Part shown: one piece after another, positions 8,826 to 17,354 of the stretch | How positions within the stretch are numbered: position 1 is the stretch's first letter | Layout: each line of letters begins with the position of its first letter | Assembly (NCBI GenBank): GCA_965208685.1 | Contig: CBDBPL010000007.1 | Coordinates: 2,294,001 to 2,358,000, forward strand | Reading direction: 5' to 3' | From: JAJEFO01 sp965208685 | GTDB lineage: Bacteria; Pseudomonadota; Alphaproteobacteria; Rhodobacterales; Rhodobacteraceae | Length of the DNA stretch: 64,000 bases | Notes under the pieces: model-generated | Databases searched by the model: none | The model's input: the letters and a program-made list of their open reading frames with translations, nothing else | What the model was told of the DNA's origin: nothing | Made by a program: the position numbers and the translations under genes

Positions 8826-9260
8826 GATCGCTTCCTTTCAAGGCAATTGGGGGAGCGCCGCCCCATGCGGCATTCCCCGGCAACGTCTGCAATGTCGGGA
8901 ATTCTCCTGCCCATCCGGCCTGCAAGGCAGCGGTGACAGATTCAACGACTTGATAACGCGGCCCCTAAATCGCACGAAAGTCCCGGACCCGCAACAGCCG
9001 TCATGGCGTGAGGCGTTTGCGCCACACCGTTCCCTCTTCGGCGATCGCCGTCCTCTTCCGAAGCTGGTCTCGGGGTCGCCTGGCGCGCCGCCGTCCCGCA
9101 ACGGTTTCCAAGAGCGCGCCTATCGCCGGCAAGAGCGGAGACTGAAGTCCCTCGAAGATGATTGCGGTTGGGAAGTGCGCATCTCACGCAGGCGAGCAAT
9201 CGGCGCAAATGTCATGAACGCGCGCGTCGCGTCATTGCCCCCTTGAGACGAGGCAACGGA
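8826..9260. other. Intergenic stretch upstream of csp
   Basis: About 435 bp between csp and the 3' end of the methyltransferase gene. It would hold the csp promoter and 5' leader. No conserved element was recognised. Confidence 0.4.
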
Positions 9261-10799
9261 TCACGAAAATGCCTCCGGCGCGGATTCCTTCCTCTCCGCA
9301 ACGAATGCTTCCAGTCCCTCCGCGACACCCGGATCGATTGCTGGCTGTTCATACTGCTCAAGGAGCGTCGCAACTCGCTCGGACGCCAACTCTTGCGTGT
9401 CTCGCCCACCCTCTTCCGCCCAGGTCTCGAACGGCTTGTAGTCGAGAAGGTCGCTGCGCCAGAACGCCGTCTGAAAGTTGGCCTGGGTATGGGCGCATCC
9501 AAGATAGTGCCCTCCCGGCCCAACCTCGCGCATCGCGTCCATTCCCTGACCGTTCTCCGACACGTCGATTCCGCGTGCCAGCCTGTGCAAGATGCCCAAC
9601 TGGTCGACGTCCATGACGAACTTCTCGAAACTGGCCACCAAACCGCCTTCCAGCCAGCCGGCGGCATGCAGCATGAAGTTCACGCCTGAAAGAAGACCGA
9701 TGTTGAGGCTGTTCGCGCTTTCGTATGCCGCCTGGGCGTCGGGCAGCTTCGAGCCGCAAAACGCTCCCGCCGAACGATAGGGCAGTTTCATCCTGCGCAC
9801 GATCTGCCCCATGCCGAGCGTGACCTGGGCCGCTTCGGGCGTGCCGAAGGTCGGCGCTCCGGAATTCATGTCGATCGAGGTGACGAACGTTCCCGCGATG
9901 ACTGGCGCTCCCTTGCGAACAAGCTGGCTGTAGGCAACACCCGCCAGCACCTCCGCCGTCACCTGCGTCAACGTGCCTGCCACGGAAACGGGCGACATCG
10001 CGCCACCAACGATGAACGGCGAGAGGATCGAGGCCTGGTTTGCCGCTGCATAGACCTCCATGGCCCCCATCATCGTGCTGTCAAAGGTGAGCGGCGAGTT
10101 GACGTTGATGAGGGACGTCAGCACCGTGTTTTCAGCGACGAATTCCTTGCCGAACAGAATCTCGCACATCTCGACCGAATCCCGTGCCCGATGCGGTTCC
10201 GTCACGGAACCCATGAACGGCTTGTCGGAAAGCGTCATGTGGGCATGAAGCATGTCGAGATGGCGGACGTTGACCGGCACGTCGGTAGGCTCGCAAACCG
10301 TGCCACCCGAATGATGCAGCCACTTCGAGACGTAACCCAGGCGCACGAAATTCCTGAAGTCCTCTATTGTCGCGTAGCGGCGCCCGCCTGCCGCATCCCG
10401 CGCGAAAGGCGGACCGTAGACGGGGGCCAGCACGAGATTGTCGCCGCCGATCTCTACGTTGCGCTCGGTATTGCGGGCATGCTGGACGTAGCTTGAAGGC
10501 GCCGAGCCGCAAAGCTCGCGGGCCAGGCCCTTCGGCAAGCGCACACGGTCGCCATCAACGTCGGCGCCCGCATCGCGCCAGCGTTCGAGCGCCACCGGAT
10601 TTTCCGCGAAGACAACCCCGATCTCCTCCAGGATCCCCTCTGCATTGGCTTCGATGATCTGAAGCGCTTCCTCGTGCAGGATCTCGAAGTTCGGCACCTG
10701 GCGCTCGATGTACCTCGCCGCCTCTGTCCGAACAGCCGTTCGCTCCGCTCTCCGGGCGGCGCCGCCACCGCGGCCGCGCCTTGCTCTGCCATCCATCAT
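9261..10799 (-). CDS. MttB-family (non-pyrrolysine) methylamine/betaine-type methyltransferase
   Basis: 512 residues, full length for the trimethylamine methyltransferase superfamily. Typical segments are YIERQVPNFEILHEEALQII, then GGDNLVLAPVYGPPF and the C-terminal VGPGGHYLGCAHTQANFQTAFW. The frame has no internal stop, so it is the non-pyrrolysine type seen in many marine alphaproteobacteria; such proteins demethylate quaternary amines such as glycine betaine, or are uncharacterised. No corrinoid protein gene is adjacent. The ATG at 10799 overlaps the TGA of the IscB frame (TGATG), and the native upstream region has been displaced by that element. Confidence 0.88.
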   Translation of the reverse strand: MMDGRARRGRGGGAARRAERTAVRTEAARYIERQVPNFEILHEEALQIIEANAEGILEEIGVVFAENPVALERWRDAGADVDGDRVRLPKGLARELCGSAPSSYVQHARNTERNVEIGGDNLVLAPVYGPPFARDAAGGRRYATIEDFRNFVRLGYVSKWLHHSGGTVCEPTDVPVNVRHLDMLHAHMTLSDKPFMGSVTEPHRARDSVEMCEILFGKEFVAENTVLTSLINVNSPLTFDSTMMGAMEVYAAANQASILSPFIVGGAMSPVSVAGTLTQVTAEVLAGVAYSQLVRKGAPVIAGTFVTSIDMNSGAPTFGTPEAAQVTLGMGQIVRRMKLPYRSAGAFCGSKLPDAQAAYESANSLNIGLLSGVNFMLHAAGWLEGGLVASFEKFVMDVDQLGILHRLARGIDVSENGQGMDAMREVGPGGHYLGCAHTQANFQTAFWRSDLLDYKPFETWAEEGGRDTQELASERVATLLEQYEQPAIDPGVAEGLEAFVAERKESAPEAFS

Positions 10800-12229
10800 C
10801 TAATCATCCCGCAGGAAACCCCGTCCTTCAGGGCGGGGAGGAATGCGGGCTCCCGTGTTCCGTGCATCGTTGCCGTCTCCTTCATCCGTGACGTGTCGAC
10901 GTGATATCCGTAGCCGTCGCCGCGCTGGACGACGCGGCAGTGCCGGTGCGAGATCCCCTGCACCGTCCCTTGCGCCGTCTGGACGTTGAAGGAGCCTGTC
11001 CGGCGCACCGCGACGCGGCCCACGTGGACACCCCTCTTCTTGCCCGAGGGCACGGTCGCGCGCACGATGTCGCCCGTGCGGAAGCCGCGCACGGTCTTCT
11101 CCGCCATCAGGTATCCGACCGGGAAGCCGGACCGGTCCACGCGGGTCCGCGCATACGAGCCCCGGCCCATGGCCCGGATCGCGAGCACGCCCTGCCTCCA
11201 GCCCTTCAGCGCCGGCGTCTCGCCGACGCAGGCGGCGTCGAGGGCATGCGACTTCGGGATCCCCAGCCGCGTGCGGTTGAACTTCGTCCGCCCGCCCGAA
11301 GAGCCGGTGACGGGAAGCCCCGTCCGCCTCAATGCCTCGAACAGGACGCGGCGGGTGGCGTTGACGGCGGCGGCGGCGGAGAGCGGCGCTTTCGCCTGCG
11401 CCAGCACCCTCCGGAGACGTTCCGGACGGCCTGCCAGGAAGGTCTCCACCGGCTGCGCGCCCTTGGCCTGGTTGCAGGACGGGCACGCGAGGGCCAGGTT
11501 CGAGACCCGGTCGGAGCCGCCCCTTGCCTTCGGACGCACGTGGTCGATTTGCAGCGGCGTGTCCGTGGCACCGCAATAGGCGCACGTCCGTCCCCACTTC
11601 TCGAGCAGGCATTCCCTGACCTCGTATCCGGCGAGGGTCCCCTGCTGGTACTCCGCGCCCGCGATCTCCGGGTTCTCCAGCGCCTGGGTGTCGAACCGGA
11701 CGACCTCGCACGCGATGGAGGTCACGGGCGCGATCCTGCGCAGCCGCTCCGTCCACGAGGCCACGTTGTCGACCCGCGACTGCAGCGAGGGCGGGAGCTT
11801 TCTCCCGGAGCGCCTGTTGTCGAACCTCTTCTTCCGGTAGCGCAGGTTGGCCGAACGCCGGCGTCGCCGGTAGTTGCTCCGTTGCTGCATCGCCTTTCTG
11901 ATTCTTGCTCCCCTGTGCTCGATCTCGGCCAGGAACAGGACCTCGCCGTCCTCCCGCACCAGCGCCAGGCCGGTGGTCTTCGCGCCGGGATCGATCTTCA
12001 GCTCGATCTCCTGGGTCTCCCCTCCGACCCGGTCCCGGAGCCGGATCGTGAAGGGATGGAGCCGCACCACGACGGCACGGCCCTTGCCAAGGAGCCTTCT
12101 CGCCCTGGCCGGGTGGCACGGCATCAGCGGGGCGCCGCACCGGTCCAGGACGAAGACGCGGCTTGCGCCGCTCTCGGGGTCGCTCGCGCTTCCCCGGTGA
12201 CGCCGGCCGAAGCCGGTCTCCCCTCGCAC
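10796..12229 (-). CDS. iscB: IscB RNA-guided nuclease (PLMP, RuvC, bridge helix, HNH)
   Basis: The frame is open from 12394 but a GTG at 12229 (477 residues) is used here because the first part overlaps structured omega RNA. Numbering from that GTG: PLMP motif 34-37 (VFVLDRCGAPLMPCHPARAR), RuvC-I Asp80 (KIDPGAKTTG), arginine-rich bridge helix about 115-140, RuvC-II Glu175 (ACEVVRFD), HNH with Cys216/Cys219, His230 (LQIDHVRPKARGG), Asn244 and Cys249/Cys252, and RuvC-III His328/Asp331 (SHALDAACVG). All catalytic residues are present. IscB is the ancestor of Cas9 and cuts DNA chosen by an omega RNA encoded upstream. No transposase TnpA is nearby. The stop overlaps the mttB-like start. Confidence 0.93.
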   Translation of the reverse strand: MRGETGFGRRHRGSASDPESGASRVFVLDRCGAPLMPCHPARARRLLGKGRAVVVRLHPFTIRLRDRVGGETQEIELKIDPGAKTTGLALVREDGEVLFLAEIEHRGARIRKAMQQRSNYRRRRRSANLRYRKKRFDNRRSGRKLPPSLQSRVDNVASWTERLRRIAPVTSIACEVVRFDTQALENPEIAGAEYQQGTLAGYEVRECLLEKWGRTCAYCGATDTPLQIDHVRPKARGGSDRVSNLALACPSCNQAKGAQPVETFLAGRPERLRRVLAQAKAPLSAAAAVNATRRVLFEALRRTGLPVTGSSGGRTKFNRTRLGIPKSHALDAACVGETPALKGWRQGVLAIRAMGRGSYARTRVDRSGFPVGYLMAEKTVRGFRTGDIVRATVPSGKKRGVHVGRVAVRRTGSFNVQTAQGTVQGISHRHCRVVQRGDGYGYHVDTSRMKETATMHGTREPAFLPALKDGVSCGMIR

Positions 12230-12449
12230 AACCTGACCACCCGCATCACGATCCGCCCCGTTTCGTGCCTGACCCGGCGTGTCTGCTGACGAATCTTCAA
12301 GAGCCCGGGACTGAGGAAGCATCCCGGGGTTGGTCTTCAACGTATGGTTCAGGGTGGATTGGATGACAGTCTCCTTTCCTGTGCTGGTCAGCATGGGCTC
12401 TCGGAACTTCCGTTCCTCAAGCCCCTCCCTTCAGGGAGGGGTCGCTGAC
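10806..12449 (-). mobile_element. IscB-bearing IS200/IS605-like element (no transposase)
   Basis: The left end (omega-RNA side) is placed at 12449, where similarity to the second copy at 55080 begins. The right end is near 10806: a subterminal hairpin CCCCGTCC TTCA GGGCGGGG at 10819-10838 resembles IS200/IS605 right ends. There are no terminal inverted repeats or visible target duplication, as expected for this family. tnpA is absent, so movement would need a transposase from elsewhere. Exact right boundary is uncertain by several bases. Confidence 0.7.
12155..12449 (-). ncRNA. Omega RNA of IscB
   Basis: The minus strand upstream of and overlapping the iscB frame is packed with hairpins: CCCCTCCC/GGGAGGGG (12422-12441), GGAAC-GGAA-GTTCC (12403-12416), CCCGGGA/TCCCGGG (12304-12328), CCGGC-TTCG-GCCGG (12203-12216) and GCGGC-GCAA-GCCGC (12158-12171). 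Three have ultrastable GNRA or UUCG loops. The last ends one base from the codon for the conserved VFVLD of the nuclease. In IscB systems the guide is the sequence 5' of the scaffold, here the bases immediately above 12449 (AACTGGAGCGGACCCG on the minus strand). Extent at the 3' side is inferred. Confidence 0.75.
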
Positions 12450-12610
12450 CGGGTCCGCTCCAGTTCCCAAGTCACTCAGTCACTTCGCACGAAGCGGCCT
12501 GAGCACTAAGGCAAATTGCGTCCTCTGCCACAGGAATGCGACATGTCAGACCCTCGGACGTGGCGACACTGCCTGCACCCCTGCCGCCGTTCGCGAGGTC
12601 CGGCCGCCCC

Positions 12611-12639
12611 TTGTCACTTTCCGAAAGCGGACCTATTCC
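12611..12639 (+). promoter_or_regulatory. Probable guaA promoter giving a leaderless mRNA
   Basis: TTGTCA (12611-12616) and TATTCC (12634-12639) are separated by 17 bp. The start codon ATG is at 12646, seven bases after the -10 box, about where transcription would begin. There is no Shine-Dalgarno sequence before the ATG. Confidence 0.45.
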
Positions 12640-12645
12640 GACGCC

Positions 12646-14220
12646 ATGCCCGTCTCCCCTCACCAACGCCTTCTCGTGGTGGACTTCGGCAGTCAGGTGA
12701 CACAGCTCATCGCACGACGGCTGCGCGAACTGAACGTCTATTGCGAAATCCATCCGTTCCAGAACGTGACCGAGACATTTCTGCAGGGATTCGCACCGCA
12801 GGCGGTGATCTTCTCGGGCGGTCCCGCCAGCGTGTTGAACAGCGAAGCACCTCGCCCGCCCGCGAGCATCTTTGACTTCGGCGTGCCGATCCTCGGAATT
12901 TGCTACGGACAGCAAGTCATGATGGACATGCTCGGCGGCACCGTCGAGGGAGGCAAGATCTCGGGCGGAGGGGGCACCGCCGAGTTTGGTCGCGCATTCG
13001 TGGAGCCCCGAGGCACGCTTCCGGTTCTGGAGGGCTGGTTCGACAGCGGCCGCGAACAAGTCTGGATGAGTCATGGAGACCACGTCTCCAGGCTGGCGCC
13101 GGGCTTCGAGTCGTTCGGCACGTCGCCGAATGCGCCGTTCGCGATCGTCGCGGACGCCGCCAGGGACTTTTACGCGGTCCAGTTTCATCCTGAAGTGCAC
13201 CACACCCCGAAGGGCGCGAGGTTCCTCGAGAATTTCGTTCGGCTCTCAGGCTTCACGGGCGACTGGACGATGGCAAGCTACAAGAGCGAGGCGATTCGGA
13301 AGATCCGCGAGCTGGTCGGCGATGCGCGCGTGATTTGCGGGCTTTCAGGAGGCGTCGACAGTTCTGTCGCAGCGGTGCTGATCCACGAGGCGATCGGCGA
13401 CCATCTCACATGCGTCTTCGTCGATCACGGCCTGCTTCGCCAGAACGAGGCCGAAGAGGTCGTCGCGATGTTCCGCGACCACTACAACATTCCTCTGATC
13501 CACGCGAACGAAGCCGAACTCTTCCTTTCCGCCCTTGAAGGCCAGAGCGACCCGGAAACCAAGCGAAAGGTCATCGGCGCGCTCTTCATCGACGTTTTTC
13601 AGAAACATGCCGACGAGATCGATGGTGCCGAATTCCTGGCCCAGGGAACGCTCTATCCCGACGTCATCGAGTCCGTGAGCTTTTCCGGAGGACCGTCTGC
13701 CACAATAAAGTCGCACCACAACGTCGGCGGCCTGCCGGAAAGGATGGGTCTCAGGCTCGTCGAGCCTCTCCGCGAGCTGTTCAAGGACGAGGTCCGCACG
13801 CTTGGCCGCGAGCTCGGGTTGCCGAAAGAGTTCATTGGCCGCCACCCATTCCCCGGCCCCGGCCTTGCCATCCGGTGCCCCGGGGAGATCACGCGCGACA
13901 AGCTCGACATTCTTCGGCGAGCCGACGCGATCTACATAGATCAGATCCGCCGTCACGGGCTCTACGACGAGATCTGGCAGGCTTTTGTCGCGATCCTGCC
14001 GGTGCGTACGGTCGGCGTCATGGGCGACGGGCGAACCTACGACCATGCCTGCACCCTTCGGGCGGTCACGTCTGTCGACGGCATGACCGCTGACTACTAC
14101 CCGTTCAGCCACGAATTCCTCGGAGAGACCGCGACCAGGATCATCAACGAAGTTCAGGGCATCAACCGGGTGACCTACGACATCACTTCGAAGCCGCCGG
14201 GAACAATCGAATGGGAATAG
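12646..14220 (+). CDS. guaA: GMP synthase (glutamine-hydrolysing)
   Basis: 524 residues, standard length. It converts XMP to GMP with ATP and glutamine, in the cytoplasm, as the last step of guanine nucleotide synthesis. The N-terminal glutamine amidotransferase domain carries the nucleophile Cys in GICYGQQ and the His/Glu in QFHPEVHH. The ATP-pyrophosphatase domain follows with the P-loop SGGVDSSV, and the C-terminal dimerisation domain ends in the family signature TYDITSKPPGTIEWE. Stand-alone gene. Its 3' end is a frequent integration target for mobile elements, but none is visible there in this window. Confidence 0.98.
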   Translation: MPVSPHQRLLVVDFGSQVTQLIARRLRELNVYCEIHPFQNVTETFLQGFAPQAVIFSGGPASVLNSEAPRPPASIFDFGVPILGICYGQQVMMDMLGGTVEGGKISGGGGTAEFGRAFVEPRGTLPVLEGWFDSGREQVWMSHGDHVSRLAPGFESFGTSPNAPFAIVADAARDFYAVQFHPEVHHTPKGARFLENFVRLSGFTGDWTMASYKSEAIRKIRELVGDARVICGLSGGVDSSVAAVLIHEAIGDHLTCVFVDHGLLRQNEAEEVVAMFRDHYNIPLIHANEAELFLSALEGQSDPETKRKVIGALFIDVFQKHADEIDGAEFLAQGTLYPDVIESVSFSGGPSATIKSHHNVGGLPERMGLRLVEPLRELFKDEVRTLGRELGLPKEFIGRHPFPGPGLAIRCPGEITRDKLDILRRADAIYIDQIRRHGLYDEIWQAFVAILPVRTVGVMGDGRTYDHACTLRAVTSVDGMTADYYPFSHEFLGETATRIINEVQGINRVTYDITSKPPGTIEWE

Positions 14221-14374
14221 CGGCCGCGAACAGATCAAGACGCGAAATCGCGCCGCAGGCCGCATCCCGTGATCGACCTGGCCTCCCGGAAGTCGAGGCG
14301 CCCCGCAGTAGCCGTTGCGAAAGGCGGCTCACGCTCGACGGGGTCCGGTCCGAACCCAAGCGGGTCCGCTCCGC

Positions 14375-15253
14375 GTGACAGACGAGTCAAGACCTCTGCT
14401 CGCGGCCATGTGGATGACGGGCGCCGTCGTCAGCTTCTCGACCATGGCGGTCGCGGGCCGCGCCGCTGCTGTCGAACTCGACAGTTTCGAGGTGATGATG
14501 TACCGCTCCTTCATCGGTCTTGCCATCGTGCTCGCCGTGGGCGTCGCAACCGGCAAGATCCGTGAAATCCGGTTCGATCGGCTGCCTCTCCACCTTGTGC
14601 GCAACGTCGGGCACTTCGCGGGCCAGAATCTCTGGTTCTCTGCCTTGTCCCTGGTCACGCTTGCGCAACTCTTCGCGTTGGAGTTCACGACGCCGATCTG
14701 GGTCGTGATTTTCGCGCTCGTCTTTGCGGGCGAGCGACTGACCAGCGCCCGCGTGATGGCCGTCGCTCTCGGCTTCGCCGGAGTTCTCTGCGTAGCCCGC
14801 CCAGAAGGCGGAGCGGACACACTGGGACTCGTGATCGCCGCGGCCGCTGCCATCGGGTTTGCGTGCTCGATCGTCGCGACCAAGGTCCTCATGCGGACCG
14901 AATCCGTCCTGGGCGTGCTCTTCTGGCTGACCGTCATGCAGGCGGTCATGGGGATCCTGACCGCGGGCTGGGACGGTGACATCGCTTGGCCGTCGGCGCA
15001 GACCTGGCCCTGGGTGGTGCTGTTCGGGTGCGGCGGCCTCCTGGCACATACATGCATTACCAACGCGCTCGCGGTCGCGCCCGCCATTGTCGTCACGCCA
15101 ATGGACTTCGTCCGCCTCCCCGCGATAGCGATCATCGGCGCATTCTTCTACGCCGAGCCGCTGGATGCCTGGGTACTGCTTGGCGCCGCACTGATCTTCG
15201 GCGGCAACTACGCAAACCTGCTGAACGAAACCAGGGGCAGGCGCCGGGCTTGA
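14375..15253 (+). CDS. DMT/EamA-family transporter (first)
   Basis: 292 residues from a GTG at 14375; an in-frame ATG at 14408 is an alternative. About ten hydrophobic segments in two EamA repeats (LLAAMWMTGAVVSFSTMAVA first, AIGFACSIVATKVLM starting the second). The protein is an inner-membrane drug/metabolite transporter, probably an exporter; substrate unknown. No clear Shine-Dalgarno site was found, and the 154-bp gap after guaA leaves co-transcription open. Confidence 0.88.
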   Translation: MTDESRPLLAAMWMTGAVVSFSTMAVAGRAAAVELDSFEVMMYRSFIGLAIVLAVGVATGKIREIRFDRLPLHLVRNVGHFAGQNLWFSALSLVTLAQLFALEFTTPIWVVIFALVFAGERLTSARVMAVALGFAGVLCVARPEGGADTLGLVIAAAAAIGFACSIVATKVLMRTESVLGVLFWLTVMQAVMGILTAGWDGDIAWPSAQTWPWVVLFGCGGLLAHTCITNALAVAPAIVVTPMDFVRLPAIAIIGAFFYAEPLDAWVLLGAALIFGGNYANLLNETRGRRRA

Positions 15254-15438
15254 CGAGCCCGAGGCGCGACAACGTGCAACCGGCGATCACCACGCCGCAA
15301 CGCGTGCGCGTGACCTGACGTTGGCAGCGGCCCCGCTCTGGACCAAGGCGGGCATGGCCGCCCGCGCCGAATCCGGACAGGACGGAATTCAGCAACTTTC
15401 GGGTCGCTTTAAACAGTTCCGGCAGATAGGCGGCTCGC

Positions 15439-16353
15439 GTGACCGAAGACCGAATTCCCGTGCGTGCGTGGATCGACCTCGTGCTGCTCGCCCTTCTCTG
15501 GGGCGGTTCGTTCCTCGCGATTCGCGAGGCGCTCGACGAAATCGGATTCCTCACCGCCGTTGCGCACAGGGTGACCTGGGCATCGATCATGCTCTGGATC
15601 ATCGTGGCAGTGCGTCGCCTTGCCGTTCCGCGATCACTTCGTGCGTGGGGTGCGTTGTTCGTCATGGGATGCCTGAACAACGTGATCCCGTTCACGCTGA
15701 TGGCTTGGGGCCAGCTCAGCATTGAGAGCGGACTGACGGCGATTCTGAATGCCACGTCGGCAATCTGGGCCGTTCTTGTCGCGGCGCTGTTCTTTGCCGA
15801 CGAACGCCTGACCATGCGGCGCGCCATCGGAGTCCTGATCGGCTTTCTGGGCGTTTCCAGCGCGATCGGACTTCAGAATCTCGCAAGCCTCGAATTGCGA
15901 TCCCTGGCGCAATTGGCTGTCATCGGAGGAACGATCAGCTATGCCTTCGCGGGCTGCTGGGCACGCGCCAGGCTGCAGGACCAGTCGCCGCTCGTCGCGG
16001 CGGCCGGCATGCTCACTTGCTCCACCCTTGTCATGCTGCCGCTGTCGCGCGCGGTCGAAGGACCGCTTGCAGTCGATCTCAGCCTTTCCACGTGGGCCGC
16101 AATTGCCTACTTCGCGCTGGCGGCCACGGCGGCAGCCTACATACTGTACTACCGCATTCTGGCGGCAGCCGGAGCAGGCAACCTGCTTCTCGTGACGTTG
16201 ATGATTCCTCCCGTCGCCATCCTGCTTGGCTCCTGGGCAAGGGATGAGGCCCTGACATCCGGCGCCTATCTCGGCTTCGCGCTCCTGGGGGCGGGGCTCC
16301 TCATTCTTGACGGGCGAATCGGCAACGCCGTCAGAAAAAGCCTGTCCCGCTGA
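15439..16353 (+). CDS. DMT/EamA-family transporter (second)
   Basis: 304 residues, GTG start. Ten predicted membrane segments in two EamA halves; LLALLWGGSFLAIREALDEI is the typical opening and VIPFTLMAWGQLSIESGLTA a conserved loop. It is not a close copy of the preceding DMT gene, so the pair reflects separate subfamilies rather than a recent duplication. Likely an exporter of a small metabolite. Confidence 0.9.
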   Translation: MTEDRIPVRAWIDLVLLALLWGGSFLAIREALDEIGFLTAVAHRVTWASIMLWIIVAVRRLAVPRSLRAWGALFVMGCLNNVIPFTLMAWGQLSIESGLTAILNATSAIWAVLVAALFFADERLTMRRAIGVLIGFLGVSSAIGLQNLASLELRSLAQLAVIGGTISYAFAGCWARARLQDQSPLVAAAGMLTCSTLVMLPLSRAVEGPLAVDLSLSTWAAIAYFALAATAAAYILYYRILAAAGAGNLLLVTLMIPPVAILLGSWARDEALTSGAYLGFALLGAGLLILDGRIGNAVRKSLSR

Positions 16354-16408
16354 TTGACCGAGCCTGTCTCGCCCCTTAATGCCCAAGCCGAGGAAAGGGA
16401 CGGAACAC

Positions 16409-17263
16409 ATGCTCTACGAATGCGCCGAGGAATGGCGCGATGCGCCCGAAAAGCGGATCCTGCTGTTTGGCATGTCCGGGCTCGGAAAGACTCACGTCTC
16501 CGACTTGCTTCGGGCAACGGGAAAGTGGTTCCACTACTCGGTCGACTACCGCATCGGAACCCGCTACGTGGGCGAGGCGATCTCCGACAACCTCAAGCGC
16601 GAGGCGATGAAGAGCCCGCTGCTTCGCGAACTGCTGATGACGGACTCGGTGCGGATCCGCTCGAACATCACCTTCGGCAACCTCGCGCCGCTCTCCGCCT
16701 ATCTCGGCAAGCCCGGAGATCCCGACAAGGGCGGCGTGCCATGGGAGGAGTACCTGCGTCGGCAAAGGCTGCATCGCGATGCGGAACGCGCCGCCATGCT
16801 GGATACCGGCCACTTCGCCGAGCGCGCCGCCGAGATCTACGGCTACCCGAATTTCGTCTGCGACACGTCCGGTTCGATCTGCGAAGTCGTGGCGCCGGAA
16901 GATCCCCGGGACCCGATCCTGAACGCGCTGGGAGACCAGGTCCTGATGATATGGATCGAGGGCTCCGATCACCATGCTGACGAACTTTCAAGGCGTTTCG
17001 ACAAGGCCCCGAAGCCAATGTGCTTCACGGACGACTTCCTTGAGGAAATCTGGAACGCCTACCTCGCCGAGGCCGGCGACACTCCCGAAACCGTGGACCC
17101 GGACGCCTTCGTGCGCTGGGCATACGCGAAAGCGCTTGCGCACCGCCAGCCCCGCTATCGCGCCATGGCCAAGAACTGGGGCGTGACCGTCAGTGCCGAC
17201 GCGATCGCTGCCGTCGAAACCGAAGACGACATGGTTGATCTCGTTGCGGAAGCGCTCGGCTAG
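16409..17263 (+). CDS. P-loop ATPase of unknown role, next to metA
   Basis: 284 residues. A Walker A motif, GMSGLGKT, lies near residue 25, followed by HVSDLLRATGKWFHYSVDYR. The rest (EIYGYPNFVCDTSGSICEVV and a C-terminal helical part) resembles proteins annotated only as ATPase in Rhodobacterales. ATG 16409 is chosen because AAAGGGAC stands about 8 nt upstream, whereas ATG 16379 has no ribosome-binding site. It lies 91 bp before metA on the same strand. It may be a small-molecule kinase, but no substrate motif is recognised. Confidence 0.8.
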   Translation: MLYECAEEWRDAPEKRILLFGMSGLGKTHVSDLLRATGKWFHYSVDYRIGTRYVGEAISDNLKREAMKSPLLRELLMTDSVRIRSNITFGNLAPLSAYLGKPGDPDKGGVPWEEYLRRQRLHRDAERAAMLDTGHFAERAAEIYGYPNFVCDTSGSICEVVAPEDPRDPILNALGDQVLMIWIEGSDHHADELSRRFDKAPKPMCFTDDFLEEIWNAYLAEAGDTPETVDPDAFVRWAYAKALAHRQPRYRAMAKNWGVTVSADAIAAVETEDDMVDLVAEALG

Positions 17264-17354
17264 CCCGACGCCTGGCGCCGCGTGACAGAAAGTTCCCCGC
17301 CTTGTAAATCGTCCGGCCTCTCGCTATCCCGGAATGTCTGAACCGGAGACGCCA

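Noticed and set aside
9261..10799. Possible pyrrolysine-containing methyltransferase
   Set aside because: The frame has no internal UAG; it is a full-length non-pyrrolysine homologue.
12391..12450. Considered as an ordinary rho-independent terminator between iscB and guaA
   Set aside because: The hairpins lie upstream, not downstream, of iscB, have no T-run, and recur nearly unchanged at 55080, so an omega RNA explains them better.
12472..13203. Long minus-strand ORF opposite guaA
   Set aside because: It is the antisense shadow of guaA, which has full-length domain evidence; its own sequence has no motif.
17264..17354. Possible SAM riboswitch before metA
   Set aside because: The conserved SAM-II core could not be found in the 91-bp leader.
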